This document shows, one piece after another, positions 36,263 to 45,136 of a stretch of DNA of 64,000 bases (the stretch's first letter is position 1; every line of letters starts with the position of its first letter). Both the position numbers and the translations under genes were made by a program. The stretch is from contig NZ_SELD02000015.1 in assembly GCF_004923205.2 (NCBI RefSeq), positions 1 to 64,000 of the forward strand. The letters run 5' to 3'. Source of the stretch: Paracoccus aeridis (GTDB lineage: Bacteria; Pseudomonadota; Alphaproteobacteria; Rhodobacterales; Rhodobacteraceae). The notes beneath the pieces were generated by a model. That model was not told the DNA's origin. It was given only the letters and a program-made list of their open reading frames with translations, and ran no database searches.

Positions 36263-36276
36263 TATGTTATTACATA
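36263..36276. promoter_or_regulatory. Zur-box-like operator
   Basis: TATGTTATTACATA has perfect 5-bp arms (TATGT/ACATA) and differs by one base from the core of known Zur boxes (ATGTTATAACAT). It lies in an AT-rich patch 16-29 bases before the start of the COG0523 gene in otherwise GC-rich DNA. Zinc-dependent repression of the operon is inferred; Fur or Mur binding is an alternative. Confidence 0.6.
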
Positions 36277-36419
36277 GCGTGATTAGCTGCCGCGCAGCGG
36301 CGGATCAAGCCCGAAGGGCGTGAACCGACCCGGCAGCGCCTGCCCGGAGGCTCAGGCCTGTTGGGCCACCGCAGCGCTTCGCACTTCAATACCGTACCGG
36401 CAAAGCCCCGTAGCCGTGG

Positions 36420-36560
36420 TCACGACCGCAGACGGCCTGACGATGCGGACATGCAGCGCGGGCCATTTGTGGATCGCCTTGCGGGGCACGCGCCGCGTTT
36501 GCCAACGGTCAACCCTTCCTTGCGGTAGAGCCGGTAGATGCCCGAGGCTTTGCCTTCGCC
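36420..36560 (-). mobile_element. Possible IS3-family transposase scrap
   Basis: On the minus strand a short stretch reads GIYRLYRKEGLTVGKRG, very like the conserved IYRLYREEGLxVRKR of IS3-family OrfB transposases. Only about 20 residues match; the sequence on either side is not transposase-like, and no inverted repeats were seen. Treated as a degraded fragment. Confidence 0.4.
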
Positions 36561-36563
36561 GCC

Positions 36564-36785
36564 CAACAAATCGAACATTGCCAGATCCTGTCGGGTCAGA
36601 CGCCCGGCCATCGGGTGCACCTGTTCGTGCGCAGCGAGAAGCTGCGTGGGGAGAGGGCGGCACCCTTCCTCTACCTCGGAGAGCCACGCTTCGCAGGCTG
36701 GCGCGGTGAGAAGCCGATCACCATAGAGTGGGACCTCCCGGAGGCAGTGCCTGAGCATTTCCGGAAGATGCTGCGCGTGCCCTAG
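36564..36785 (+). pseudogene. C-terminal fragment of a DUF3427 (helicase/restriction) protein
   Basis: The plus-strand frame ending in TAG at 36783-36785 reads HRVHLFVRSEKLRGERAAPF, FLYLGEPRFAGW and KPITIEWDLPEAVPEHFRKM. This matches the last part of DUF3427 domains found at the C-terminus of SF2 helicase defence proteins (LFVRe...F.YlG...eGekPi...W.Lp.pvP). No start codon or helicase motifs remain. The fragment abuts the IS3-like scrap on its 5' side. Confidence 0.55.
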
Positions 36786-37187
36786 AACGCAACATACATC
36801 TGATGGCGGCGGGATCCTAAATCCTCACGGCATTACCGTTATCACCGCAACGGCTCGCGGTGATGTAATGAGCCCACGAAAATGGGCCGGCAAAGACTTT
36901 CGACGACAGCAGGAAGGCAGACGCAAGGGGATCTCCCAGTTCATCTGGCGGATCATGAAGTCTGCAGAATTGGTGCGTCTTCACTCGCGGCACGGCAGGC
37001 TTGAAAGGTCAAGGGTCTCGAGGGCCGCCCAGATCTTTGGCCCTGCGCGGACGCGTTCGTATTCTTCGCGGGAAACAATGCCCCCGTGTCATGTTATGCC
37101 CATTCAGTCTGCCGCCGCGGGAGATCAGCCGCCGGGGCTTTGTAACGCTGACGAGTGATCCGGGGTCGGTGCTGGACGACGGGCTTC
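36786..37187. other. Intergenic remnants, including a Phd-like antitoxin fragment
   Basis: No intact gene. On the minus strand, 36981-37103 reads from ATG as MGIT, an in-frame TGA, then HGGIVSREEYERVRAGPK and WAALETLDLS before a stop. ITxHG...VSxEEYERL is the usual C-terminal half of Phd/YefM antitoxins, so this looks like a truncated, stop-containing antitoxin. The rest of the interval carries nothing I recognise. Confidence 0.4.
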
Positions 37188-38504
37188 TCAGCTTAGCAGC
37201 GTTTGCTCCAGGGCTGCGACGAAATCGGCAACATCGGCCATGCTAAACACGAGAGGCGGCCGGATTTTCAATGTCGCGCCGTCGGCGCCTGCCGTTGACA
37301 GCAGCACGCCGCGGTCCCGCATGGAATTGACGATCCAGTGCGCCGTCTTGGATTGAGCCGGCCCGACTGCGATGTCGACCCCCAGGAACAGGCCGGCGCT
37401 GCGGACTTCCCCGACCGCGTCATGCCTTCGGGACAGCGCGGAAAGGGCATCGCGAAACGCGCGTCCTACCGTTCTAGCGTTGTCCTGCAGGCTTTCCTGC
37501 TCCAGAACTTCAAGCACGGCGCCCGCCACCGACGCTGCGACCGGATTGCCTCCAAAGGTATTGAAATACCGAACCTTGTTGCCGAAGGCCGCAGCCGGGT
37601 CGCGCGACACGGCCAAGCCCGCGACCGGGTAGCCGTTGCCCATCCCTTTGCCCATCGACACCATGTCCGGCACGACGCCGTGCCGCTGGAACCCCCAGAA
37701 GGCATCGCCTGTCCGGCAGAAGCCGGACTGAACCTCATCGGCCACAAACATCCCGCCGGCATTTCTCACGATGTCGGCCGCCTGGCGCAGCAGGCCGCCG
37801 CCGGGATCGGGAAGGACGCCATCGGTGCTGAAGATAGAATCGACGATCATCATGGACACCCCGCAGCCCGCCTTGTCGAGGTCCTGGGTGGCGGCTTCGA
37901 CCGCGTCGAGAAACGCCCCGCCGCCATCGCCGGGCACCGGCGCCGGAACCCGCCGGACCCAGGGTGCCAGCTCCGCACCCAGCCCCAATGCCGGCGAAAA
38001 GCCCGAGGTCGCCAGCGTGACGCCGTGATAAGCGTTCTCGGTCACGATCACGCCTTGCCGCCCGGTTGCGGCTCGCGCGATGCGGACCGCCAAGTCGTTC
38101 GCCTCGGACCCGGTGCAGGTGAACATGAAATGGTCCAGTTCCGGCGGCAGGGTGGCCAGCAACCTCTCGGCATACGCCAGCGGGGCCTCGTGCAGATAGC
38201 GCGTATGCGTGGCCAGGATGGCCGCCTGCCGCGCCATCGCCTCGACCACATGGGGATGGCAGTGGCCAACGCCGGCGACGTTGTTGTAGGCGTCGAGATA
38301 GCTGCGGCCGTCCGCATCGAACAGCCGCGCGCCCTTGCCGCGGACAATGTGCAGCGGTGTCTCGTAGAACAGGCGATAGGCCGGTCCCAGTGCCGCCGCG
38401 CGGCGGTCAACGAGCGCAGCGGTTCGCTGATCCAGCTTTGCCGATCCGGGATCGAAGGCATTCAGCATTCCGTTCTGCTGTTTCAAGCTGCTTCTCCGCG
38501 ACAT
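37188..38504 (-). CDS. Class-III aminotransferase-fold PLP enzyme, possible O-phosphoamine phospho-lyase
   Basis: PLP enzyme of 438 residues. Seen: YLDAYNNVAGVGHCHPHVVE, the cofactor phosphate loop FTCTGSEANDLA, FVADEVQSGFCRTG, the Schiff-base Lys in SMGKGMGNGYPVAG, and FNTFGGNPVA. The DAYNNV-VGHCHP pattern and the position next to an APH-fold kinase recall ethanolamine-phosphate and phosphohydroxylysine phospho-lyases (AGXT2L1/AGXT2L2 type), which eliminate phosphate and ammonia rather than transaminate. An ordinary aminotransferase cannot be excluded. The start at 38504 overlaps the kinase stop. Last gene of a seven-gene operon. Confidence 0.75.
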   Translation of the reverse strand: MSRRSSLKQQNGMLNAFDPGSAKLDQRTAALVDRRAAALGPAYRLFYETPLHIVRGKGARLFDADGRSYLDAYNNVAGVGHCHPHVVEAMARQAAILATHTRYLHEAPLAYAERLLATLPPELDHFMFTCTGSEANDLAVRIARAATGRQGVIVTENAYHGVTLATSGFSPALGLGAELAPWVRRVPAPVPGDGGGAFLDAVEAATQDLDKAGCGVSMMIVDSIFSTDGVLPDPGGGLLRQAADIVRNAGGMFVADEVQSGFCRTGDAFWGFQRHGVVPDMVSMGKGMGNGYPVAGLAVSRDPAAAFGNKVRYFNTFGGNPVAASVAGAVLEVLEQESLQDNARTVGRAFRDALSALSRRHDAVGEVRSAGLFLGVDIAVGPAQSKTAHWIVNSMRDRGVLLSTAGADGATLKIRPPLVFSMADVADFVAALEQTLLS

Positions 38505-39532
38505 TGCTGTTTCAGCGCCTGTGCCAGCATACTCGCGCCATCTTCCGCGAGCAGCGCAAGTCCGGCGCGCTGGGCTGGAAAGTTCCTGAGGATGTAGGCC
38601 GCGTTGCCAGGGTGGCGCGCCGCGCGCCAGGACGAGATCACGAGGGTTGTCACCATCCGCATGGCGATCAGGTCGGGCATGATGTCCAACTCGGCGTCGT
38701 CCAGAGGGCAACCCGCATTGAAACCGGCCAGGAACTCGCAAGCCCCCTCGATCCCGTAGTCGGCCACGAAGTACGAGGCCCCGATCGCCGCATCCGCCGC
38801 GACGGCCGTCCGCACCATGTCGCCGAAGTCGATCACGCCCAGCACGGGCGGCGCGCCGTTCACCATGACGTTGTGGGGGTTGAGGTCGTTGTGGACCGGC
38901 TGGCGGCGCAACCGGTCGACGCGCGGCGAGATGTCCCGGTCGAACCGGCCGAGCCAGCCCGCGATGATCGCCTGCAAGCCGGGATCGGCGACAGCGGGAA
39001 GCCACTGCCCCAAGCGGCCGGCATTGCGTATGTCCCACAGCAGGTCGTGGTCGGCGGCCTGGTGGTCGAAATCCGACAGGGCCGTCGCAATGCGCCCCAG
39101 GGCTTGCCCCGCCCCCACACGCAGCGCCCTGGTCGATGGGATACTGCCAAGCGGCACCCCGTCGATCCAGCTCAGCATCCGGGTGACAGACTGCGTTCCG
39201 TCTGTCAGCGGCGTCAGGCGCTCTGGTTGTCCCTCGAGGTCGGGCCAGATCCTGGGCACCAGCAGGCCGGGATCGCGGACTGCGATGTGCTGCAGCGCCC
39301 CGGTCTGCAGGTTGGTGACGGCAGGGTCCTCGGCCGGATTTGAGAACTTCAGCAGGAACCGCTCACCGCGAGGGGTCGTCAGGCGATAGTTCCGGTCTCG
39401 CTCGCTGGAAAGGGGGTGGCAGTCTCCCCCGATTCCCCAGAACCGCGCCGCGATGGCCGCAGCATCTTCCGGTCCCACGGGCGGCGGATCGGCCTCTAGC
39501 AGAGGCTCGGGAGGCGTGGCGTGGCCGGTCAC
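38483..39532 (-). CDS. APH-fold kinase (phosphotransferase family), possible hydroxylysine/amino-alcohol kinase
   Basis: Aminoglycoside-phosphotransferase-fold kinase of 349 residues. Seen: the N-lobe RNYRLTTPRGERFLLKFSNP, the catalytic loop PVHNDLNPHNVMV and the metal-binding GVIDFGDMVRTAVAADAAI. Relatives include mammalian hydroxylysine kinase and bacterial proteins fused or adjacent to class-III PLP enzymes. GTG start at 39532 overlaps the stop of the permease (GTGA). The pairing with the downstream PLP enzyme suggests it phosphorylates an imported amino alcohol; substrate unknown. Confidence 0.78.
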   Translation of the reverse strand: MTGHATPPEPLLEADPPPVGPEDAAAIAARFWGIGGDCHPLSSERDRNYRLTTPRGERFLLKFSNPAEDPAVTNLQTGALQHIAVRDPGLLVPRIWPDLEGQPERLTPLTDGTQSVTRMLSWIDGVPLGSIPSTRALRVGAGQALGRIATALSDFDHQAADHDLLWDIRNAGRLGQWLPAVADPGLQAIIAGWLGRFDRDISPRVDRLRRQPVHNDLNPHNVMVNGAPPVLGVIDFGDMVRTAVAADAAIGASYFVADYGIEGACEFLAGFNAGCPLDDAELDIMPDLIAMRMVTTLVISSWRAARHPGNAAYILRNFPAQRAGLALLAEDGASMLAQALKQQCRGEAA

Positions 39533-40308
39533 GACCGGCGCTGCCTCTGCCAGCCGCGCCCTGCAAGGAACAAGAGCGCCGTGACTACAACGGTGCCCAC
39601 GATGATGATGAAAGCCGCCGAAGCGATGGCGGGGCTGATGTTCTCGCGCAAGGTCGAGAACATCTGCCGCGCCAGCGTCCGCTGGTTCGGTCCGGCAACG
39701 AACAGCGTGAGCACCACCTCGTCCAGCGACAGTGCGAATGCCAGCGCGGCGCCCGACAGCACGCCGGGCATCATCAGGGGCAGCGTGACCCGGGTAAAGG
39801 TGCGGACCGGCGAGGCGCCCAGGCTTTCCGCGGCCCGCTCGACCCGGCGGTCGATCCCGGCGAGCGATCCAGAGACGCTGATCAGCACGAAGGGGATCGC
39901 CAGCACGGTATGGGCAAGGATCACGCCCAGGTAGCTGTTGACGAGGCCGAGGCGCACGAACAGCACCTGCATCCCGACGCCCATCACGACCGCCGGGACG
40001 ACCATCGGCAGCAGGAACACGGTCCGCAGCGTGGCGGCGAAGGGCACTCGGCCGCGCAGCCCCAGCGCGGCCAGCGTCCCAAGCACCGTGGCGAGGGCGG
40101 TGGTGGAGGGCGCTATGATCAGGCTGTTGACGATCGACCGCTGCCATACCGCGTTATCGACGAGCTCGATGAACCATCGCGTCGAGAACGACGGTATCGG
40201 ATAGGTAAGGAACGCGCTGGAGGTGAACGCCAGCGGCAGGATCACAAGGAGCGGCGCCATCAGGAAGATGACGGCCAGGCTGGCGTAGGCCCCCTTGAGC
40301 CACCTCAT
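39529..40308 (-). CDS. ABC transporter permease (PotC-like)
   Basis: Second inner-membrane subunit of a spermidine/putrescine-type importer. Seen: about six hydrophobic segments over 259 residues and the coupling loop AAESLGASPVRTFTRVTLP. Typical PotC features include FLLPMVVPAVVMGVGMQ. ATGA-type overlaps join it to the first permease and to the kinase. Confidence 0.88.
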   Translation of the reverse strand: MRWLKGAYASLAVIFLMAPLLVILPLAFTSSAFLTYPIPSFSTRWFIELVDNAVWQRSIVNSLIIAPSTTALATVLGTLAALGLRGRVPFAATLRTVFLLPMVVPAVVMGVGMQVLFVRLGLVNSYLGVILAHTVLAIPFVLISVSGSLAGIDRRVERAAESLGASPVRTFTRVTLPLMMPGVLSGAALAFALSLDEVVLTLFVAGPNQRTLARQMFSTLRENISPAIASAAFIIIVGTVVVTALLFLAGRGWQRQRRS

Positions 40309-41477
40309 GACAGCCTCACCGCATCTTCGCGCGACAGCCAGCCATAGCAGGCATAAAGGACCAGCGTCAGGGCCAGCAGCACGACGCCGAGCGCCGCGGC
40401 CATTCCCCAGTTGGCCGATCCCGTCGCATACTGGGTGATGACCGCCGAAATCATCTGGTCGTTTGCGCCTCCGACCAGCGCCGGGGTGATGTAATAGCCG
40501 ATGGCGGTCATGAAGACGAGCAGCACGCCCGACAGGATGCCACGCAGGGCCAAGGGCAGCAGCACCCGCCAGAAGGCCCGCAGGGGCCGCGCCCCCAGAG
40601 ATGCCGCGGCCGGCATCAGGTTGGCAGGGATCGTGGCCAGAACCGAATAGATCGGCAGCACCATGAAGGGCAGCAGCACATGGGTCATCGCGATCACGAC
40701 GCCCAGGCGGTTGAAGATCAACTGCACCGGCTGATCGACGATGCCGAGCCCGGTCAGCATCCCGTTGATGAGACCGCTGTCCTGAAGCAGGATGAACCAG
40801 GCCGCCGTCCGCACCAGCAGCGAGGTCCACAGCGGCAACAGGACCGCGCCCAGCAGGACAGCCCGGCGCCAGCCGGTGACCGAGGCCGCGATCATCGCGT
40901 AAGGCAGGCCGATCAGCAGGCAGCACAGCGTCACGATGGCCGAGACGACCAGCGTGCGCAGGATGATTGCGCCATTTGCCGAACTGCCCGCGGGCATCCG
41001 GTTGATCTCGCCCCCGGCGTTTCGTTCCAGATCCATGGTCGCCAGCAGGTTGCGGTCGGTGAGGGGCGAAACCGCCCCCCGGATGGCCTGCCAATAGGCG
41101 GGGTTCGACCATTTCCTGTCGAGGCTCGCCAGATCGACGTCCACGTCCTCGCGCACTGCGGGAAGGGTCTTGTTCATCAGAGACCGGAAGCCGGACTGGG
41201 CTGAGTTGAGCCGCCGCACCATGTCGCCCACGGCAAGATCGTCCGTCGCCTCGTGCAGGTCCGTTGCGAAGGCCCGCTGGATTTCAGGGGGCGGAACGCC
41301 CTGGCCGTCCCAGTCCGCGATCGCAGCGGAGGTCAGCGGCAGGACCCGGCCGACGGCCGGGTCCGACACCGACTGCGCCAGCATCGTCGCAAGCGGCCAG
41401 AAGAAGAACACGCCCAGAAACAGCGCCAGCGGCGCGATCAGCAGCGCGGCGCGCCTGCGGTTGCGCCGCCCGGTCAT
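40305..41477 (-). CDS. ABC transporter permease (PotB-like), 390 aa
   Basis: First inner-membrane subunit. Seen: an N-terminal membrane segment (LLIAPLALFLGVFFFWPL), then a roughly 120-residue non-membrane insert, then five or so segments with the coupling loop AAASLGARPLRAFWRVLLP. The extra periplasmic insert makes it longer than PotB (about 285 residues), a feature of the PotB-like permeases of several alphaproteobacterial importers. It overlaps both neighbours by 4 bases. Confidence 0.88.
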   Translation of the reverse strand: MTGRRNRRRAALLIAPLALFLGVFFFWPLATMLAQSVSDPAVGRVLPLTSAAIADWDGQGVPPPEIQRAFATDLHEATDDLAVGDMVRRLNSAQSGFRSLMNKTLPAVREDVDVDLASLDRKWSNPAYWQAIRGAVSPLTDRNLLATMDLERNAGGEINRMPAGSSANGAIILRTLVVSAIVTLCCLLIGLPYAMIAASVTGWRRAVLLGAVLLPLWTSLLVRTAAWFILLQDSGLINGMLTGLGIVDQPVQLIFNRLGVVIAMTHVLLPFMVLPIYSVLATIPANLMPAAASLGARPLRAFWRVLLPLALRGILSGVLLVFMTAIGYYITPALVGGANDQMISAVITQYATGSANWGMAAALGVVLLALTLVLYACYGWLSREDAVRLS

Positions 41478-42544
41478 GGCGAGATGATCCAGCAGTCGTC
41501 CGGCGCAAACCCCAGCCAGACGGGAGCGCCGACTGCGGGTTCGCCCGCAGAGCGGTCCAGATGCACCGTCAGCTGCCCATCCGCGCCCTTCAGATCGACG
41601 CGGATATGGCTGCCCTGATAGAGGATATCGGTGACCTGCGCCGGCAGGGCGTTGCCCTCGGCAGGGCGCGCGGCATGAAGACGCGCGCGCTCTGGTCGGA
41701 TCGAAGCCAAGGCTGCGCTTCCTCTTGCCAGACCGGCTGGACTGCGGCCCTCGATGCGCGTGCCGTCGCTCAGCGACACCGCCGTGCCGCCGTTTTCCGC
41801 CGTCTCGACCGTGCCGGCCAACAGGTTGGTTTCGCCGATGAACTCGGCCACGAAGCGGTTGGCCGGCCGGTCATAGACTTCCCGCGGCGTGCCGATCTGC
41901 TGGATCCTGCCCTTGTCGAATACCGCGATGCGGTCCGACATGGTCAGCGCCTCTTGCTGGTCATGGGTCACGAACACGATCGTCACCCCCAGCCGGCGGT
42001 GGATGGCGCGGATATCCAGCTGCATCTGCTCGCGGAGCTGCTTGTCCAGGGCTCCCAGCGGCTCGTCCATCAGAACCACCCTTGGCTCGAACACCAGCGC
42101 GCGGGCCAGCGCCACGCGTTGCTGCTGCCCCCCCGACAACTGCGAGGGGCGGCGGTCGCGCAGGTGCAGCAGCTGGACCATCTCCAGCGCACGGTCCACG
42201 CGCTGCCGGATATCGGCCCGCCCCATGCCCCGCATTTCCAGTGGAAAAGCCACGTTCCGGGCTATGTCGAGATGTGGAAACAGCGCGTAGTTCTGGAACA
42301 CGACCCCCATGTCCCGGCGATAGGTCGGGATGTCGTTGACCAAGGCGCCATCGACGAGGATCCGGCCCGAGGTCACGTCCTCGAACCCGGCCAGCATCAT
42401 GAGCAGGGTCGTCTTTCCAGATCCGGAGGGACCGAGCAGGCTGACGAATTCGCCTCCGGCAATGTCCAGATCCAGGCCCTCGACGACCCTCAGGTTGCCG
42501 TAGGCCTTGCTGACATTGTCGAACCTGATACCGGAATGGCTCAC
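41474..42544 (-). CDS. ABC transporter ATPase (PotA-like)
   Basis: ATPase of the importer. Seen: Walker A LGPSGSGKTTLL, VFQNYALFPHLD (Q-loop), signature LSGGQQQRVALARAL, Walker B VLMDEPLGALD, and FVTHDQQEALTMSD, with a TOBE domain at residues 275-350. Length is 356 residues. It lies 84 bases downstream of the binding-protein gene. Confidence 0.92.
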   Translation of the reverse strand: MSHSGIRFDNVSKAYGNLRVVEGLDLDIAGGEFVSLLGPSGSGKTTLLMMLAGFEDVTSGRILVDGALVNDIPTYRRDMGVVFQNYALFPHLDIARNVAFPLEMRGMGRADIRQRVDRALEMVQLLHLRDRRPSQLSGGQQQRVALARALVFEPRVVLMDEPLGALDKQLREQMQLDIRAIHRRLGVTIVFVTHDQQEALTMSDRIAVFDKGRIQQIGTPREVYDRPANRFVAEFIGETNLLAGTVETAENGGTAVSLSDGTRIEGRSPAGLARGSAALASIRPERARLHAARPAEGNALPAQVTDILYQGSHIRVDLKGADGQLTVHLDRSAGEPAVGAPVWLGFAPDDCWIISP

Positions 42545-42628
42545 CCCGTCGGTCTCCCTCTGTAGGGCCGGATTGGATTGGGCAGGTGCCCCGGCCGCGA
42601 TGCCTGACCGCGGCCGGAACGGTTCAGG

Positions 42629-43672
42629 TCATTGCGCGACCCAGGCGTTGAAGCGCTCGGTCAGTTCTTCCGAGTTATCGATCCAGAAATCGACGTCCAG
42701 CGCAATGGAATTGGCCATGTTCTCGGGCGAGGTGGGCAGGTCCTTGGCCAGTTCCGGGGGCACCGCCGCGGCCGCTTCCTTGTTCGGCAAGCCATAGGCG
42801 ATGTATTGCGGCAACTTGACCTGGTTCTCGGGCTTGCTGGCGAACGCGATGAAGTCCATGCCCGCGTCCTTGTTCTCGGCACCCTTGAGGATGGACCAGC
42901 TGTCAACCGCATAGATGCTCTGCGGCCAGACGATCTGCATGTTGGTGCCTTCGGTCCTGTTCAGCCCGGTGATCCGGCCGTTATATGCGGTGGTCATCAC
43001 CACCTCGCCGGTCTGCAGCAGGCTCAGCGGCTGCGCGCCTGCTTCCCACCAGATCAGGTTGGGTCGCAGTTCGTCCAGCTTGGCAAAGGCGCGATCCACG
43101 CCCTCCGGGGTGCCCAGGACGTCGTAAAGCTCGTCGGGTGCCACGCCATCGGCCAGCAGCGCCACCTCGAGCGCGTATTTCGCACCCTTTCGCAGCCCGC
43201 GCTTGCCCGGGAACTTCTAGACGTCCCAGAAGTCCGCCCAGGATTTGGGGACATTGTCGCCGGTCAGCTTGTTGCCATCATAGGTCAGGGCGACGGACCA
43301 GACGATCCCCCCCACGCCGCAATCCGACACGGCGCTGTCGATGAACTTGTCGCGGCCTCCCAGCTTGTCCCAATCGATCTTTTCATAGATGCCGTCGGCG
43401 CAACCGAGCGCGAGTTCCTCGGACTCGACCTCGACCACGTCCCAGTTGGGGTTGCCCGCCTGCACCTTGGATTGCAGCACGCCATAACCGCCTTCCCAGC
43501 TTTCATCCAGCACCGGCTGGCCCGACTGTTCGGCGAAGGGCTTGAAATAGATTTCGCGCTGCGCGTCCTGGAACGTGCCACCCCACGAGACGACGGTGAG
43601 ATCGCGTGCGCTTGCCGCCCCCGAGGCCACCGACAGTGCAGCGGCGACAAAAGCGAGTGTCCTGATCGTCAT
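42629..43672 (-). pseudogene. Extracellular solute-binding protein (PotD-like) with in-frame amber stop
   Basis: Periplasmic binding protein (PF13416-like). Seen: signal peptide TLAFVAAALSVASGAASA, then DLTVVSWGGTFQDAQREIY, and a second half including WWEAGAQPLSLLQTGEVVM and AVDSWSILKGAENKDAGMDF. The frame is continuous for 347 residues except for a TAG at 43217-43219 (codon 152), between DFWDV and KFPGKRGLRKG; one base change (GAG to TAG) would explain it. GGAG precedes the ATG at 43672. If real, the importer lacks its receptor; otherwise it is a sequencing error or suppressed stop. Ligand unknown. Confidence 0.8.
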
Positions 43673-43724
43673 GGTTGTTTCTCCCTGTTGTTGTTTCATG
43701 TCACGGCCGAGGTGACATCGCGGA

Positions 43725-45017
43725 TCAAGTATAGCCTTGATGCTGCATCCGTTCGAGCCGCAGAGCGGCCGCGCGCCGGTGTCCTTGCAGGCCCTCGGCG
43801 GCGCTTTGCCGGACGGCGGGCGGAGCCACCTGCACCACGCCCTCGTCCGTCAACCATTGATGGGTGCAGGTCTTGACGTAGGACCCGACCCAAAGTCCAC
43901 CAGTATAGCGGCCCGCGGCCATCGTCGGCAGGGTATGGTTTGTGCCGACACACTTGTCCGAATAGACGACCGAGGCGTTGGTGCCGATGAACAGAGAGCC
44001 ATAGCTGCGCAGTCGCGCCGCGAGGCCGTGGGCATCGACGGTGTGGACCTGCAGATGCTCGGCCGCGATGCGGTCGGAATAGGCGATCATCGCATCCTCG
44101 CTGTCGCACACGGCGATCTCCCCATAGTTCCGCCAGGCGGGCGCCGCGACATCGGCCGTCTCCAGCGTCTGAAGCTGCCGCTCGACCTCGGCCAGAACGG
44201 CCTCGGCCAGCGACGGATCAGTGGTGATGAGGCCGACCCGCGTCCGCACGTCATGCTCGGCCTGCGCCAGCAGATCGGTCGCGATCATCTCCGCGTCGCC
44301 GGTCGAATCGGCGAGGATGAAGATTTCGCTGGGCCCCGCCAGCTGGTCGATCCCGACGCGGCCGAACACCTGCCGCTTGGCTTCGTTGACATAGGCGTTG
44401 CCGGGTCCGACGATCTTGTCCACCTGCGGCACGGTCGCGGTCCCGTAGGCCATCGCGGCGATGGCCTGGGCGCCGCCGATGCGGAAGATTCGGTCCGCCC
44501 CCGACAGGTGGCAGCCGGCGATCATCGCCGGATGCGCGTTGGGCGGCAGGCAGGCAATGACCTCCCCGACGCCAGCCACCTTGGCGGGGACGATCGACAT
44601 CACGGGCGCCGACAGCAGCGGATAACGGCCGCCGGGAACATAGCAGCCGACGATGTCCAGCGGGATCACGCGATGGCCGAGGTGGACGCCCGGCAGCGCC
44701 TCGATCTCGAGCGGCAGCATGGTGGCCAATTGCGCTTCGGCAAAGCGGCGCACGTTCCGGATCGCGAATTCGGTATCTTTCCGCGTCTGCGGGTCCAGGG
44801 CGGCCAGTGCCTCGTCGCGCTCGGCCGGCGTCACCTCGAAGACGGCCCGGTCGGAGTTGTCGAACTTCAGCGCATAGTCGCGTACGGCCGCGTCGCCCCG
44901 CGCCGCGACATCGGAGATCAGCGACTTGACGATCCCCTCGATCTCGCGCGTGTCGGTCGCCGCGTCGCGCGCGGGTGCCTTCAGCAGCGTGACGCCCGCC
45001 AGTTCGTGATTGCTCAT
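43725..45017 (-). CDS. Histidinol-dehydrogenase-like NAD-dependent dehydrogenase
   Basis: HisD-superfamily zinc enzyme of 430 residues, which in HisD oxidises an alcohol to a carboxylate in two steps. Seen: GCYVPGGRYPLLSAPVMS, KIVGPGNAYVNEAKRQVFG, zinc-ligand region LLAQAEHD, catalytic AAEHLQVHT, and SDKCVGTNHTLPT. The operon context (importer, kinase, PLP enzyme) argues against a role in histidine synthesis. Relatives include sulfopropanediol dehydrogenase HpsN. Start at 45017 follows GGAGAGG. First gene of the minus-strand operon, divergent from an XRE-cupin regulator. Confidence 0.85.
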   Translation of the reverse strand: MSNHELAGVTLLKAPARDAATDTREIEGIVKSLISDVAARGDAAVRDYALKFDNSDRAVFEVTPAERDEALAALDPQTRKDTEFAIRNVRRFAEAQLATMLPLEIEALPGVHLGHRVIPLDIVGCYVPGGRYPLLSAPVMSIVPAKVAGVGEVIACLPPNAHPAMIAGCHLSGADRIFRIGGAQAIAAMAYGTATVPQVDKIVGPGNAYVNEAKRQVFGRVGIDQLAGPSEIFILADSTGDAEMIATDLLAQAEHDVRTRVGLITTDPSLAEAVLAEVERQLQTLETADVAAPAWRNYGEIAVCDSEDAMIAYSDRIAAEHLQVHTVDAHGLAARLRSYGSLFIGTNASVVYSDKCVGTNHTLPTMAAGRYTGGLWVGSYVKTCTHQWLTDEGVVQVAPPAVRQSAAEGLQGHRRAAALRLERMQHQGYT

Positions 45018-45136
45018 CCGCTGCCTCTCCTGCCTGTCAGATTCTTTCAGCCAGATTGGAGAGCCCGCCTCCCGGCTGGCAATGGACAAGATTCGGGGTG
45101 GTCGATATCCTCACCACGGGTCGCAGGAGGAGCGCC

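Noticed and set aside
43725-45017. Histidine biosynthesis gene hisD
   Set aside because: HisD motifs are present, but the operon has transport and catabolic genes and no his genes, so a paralogue with another substrate is more likely.
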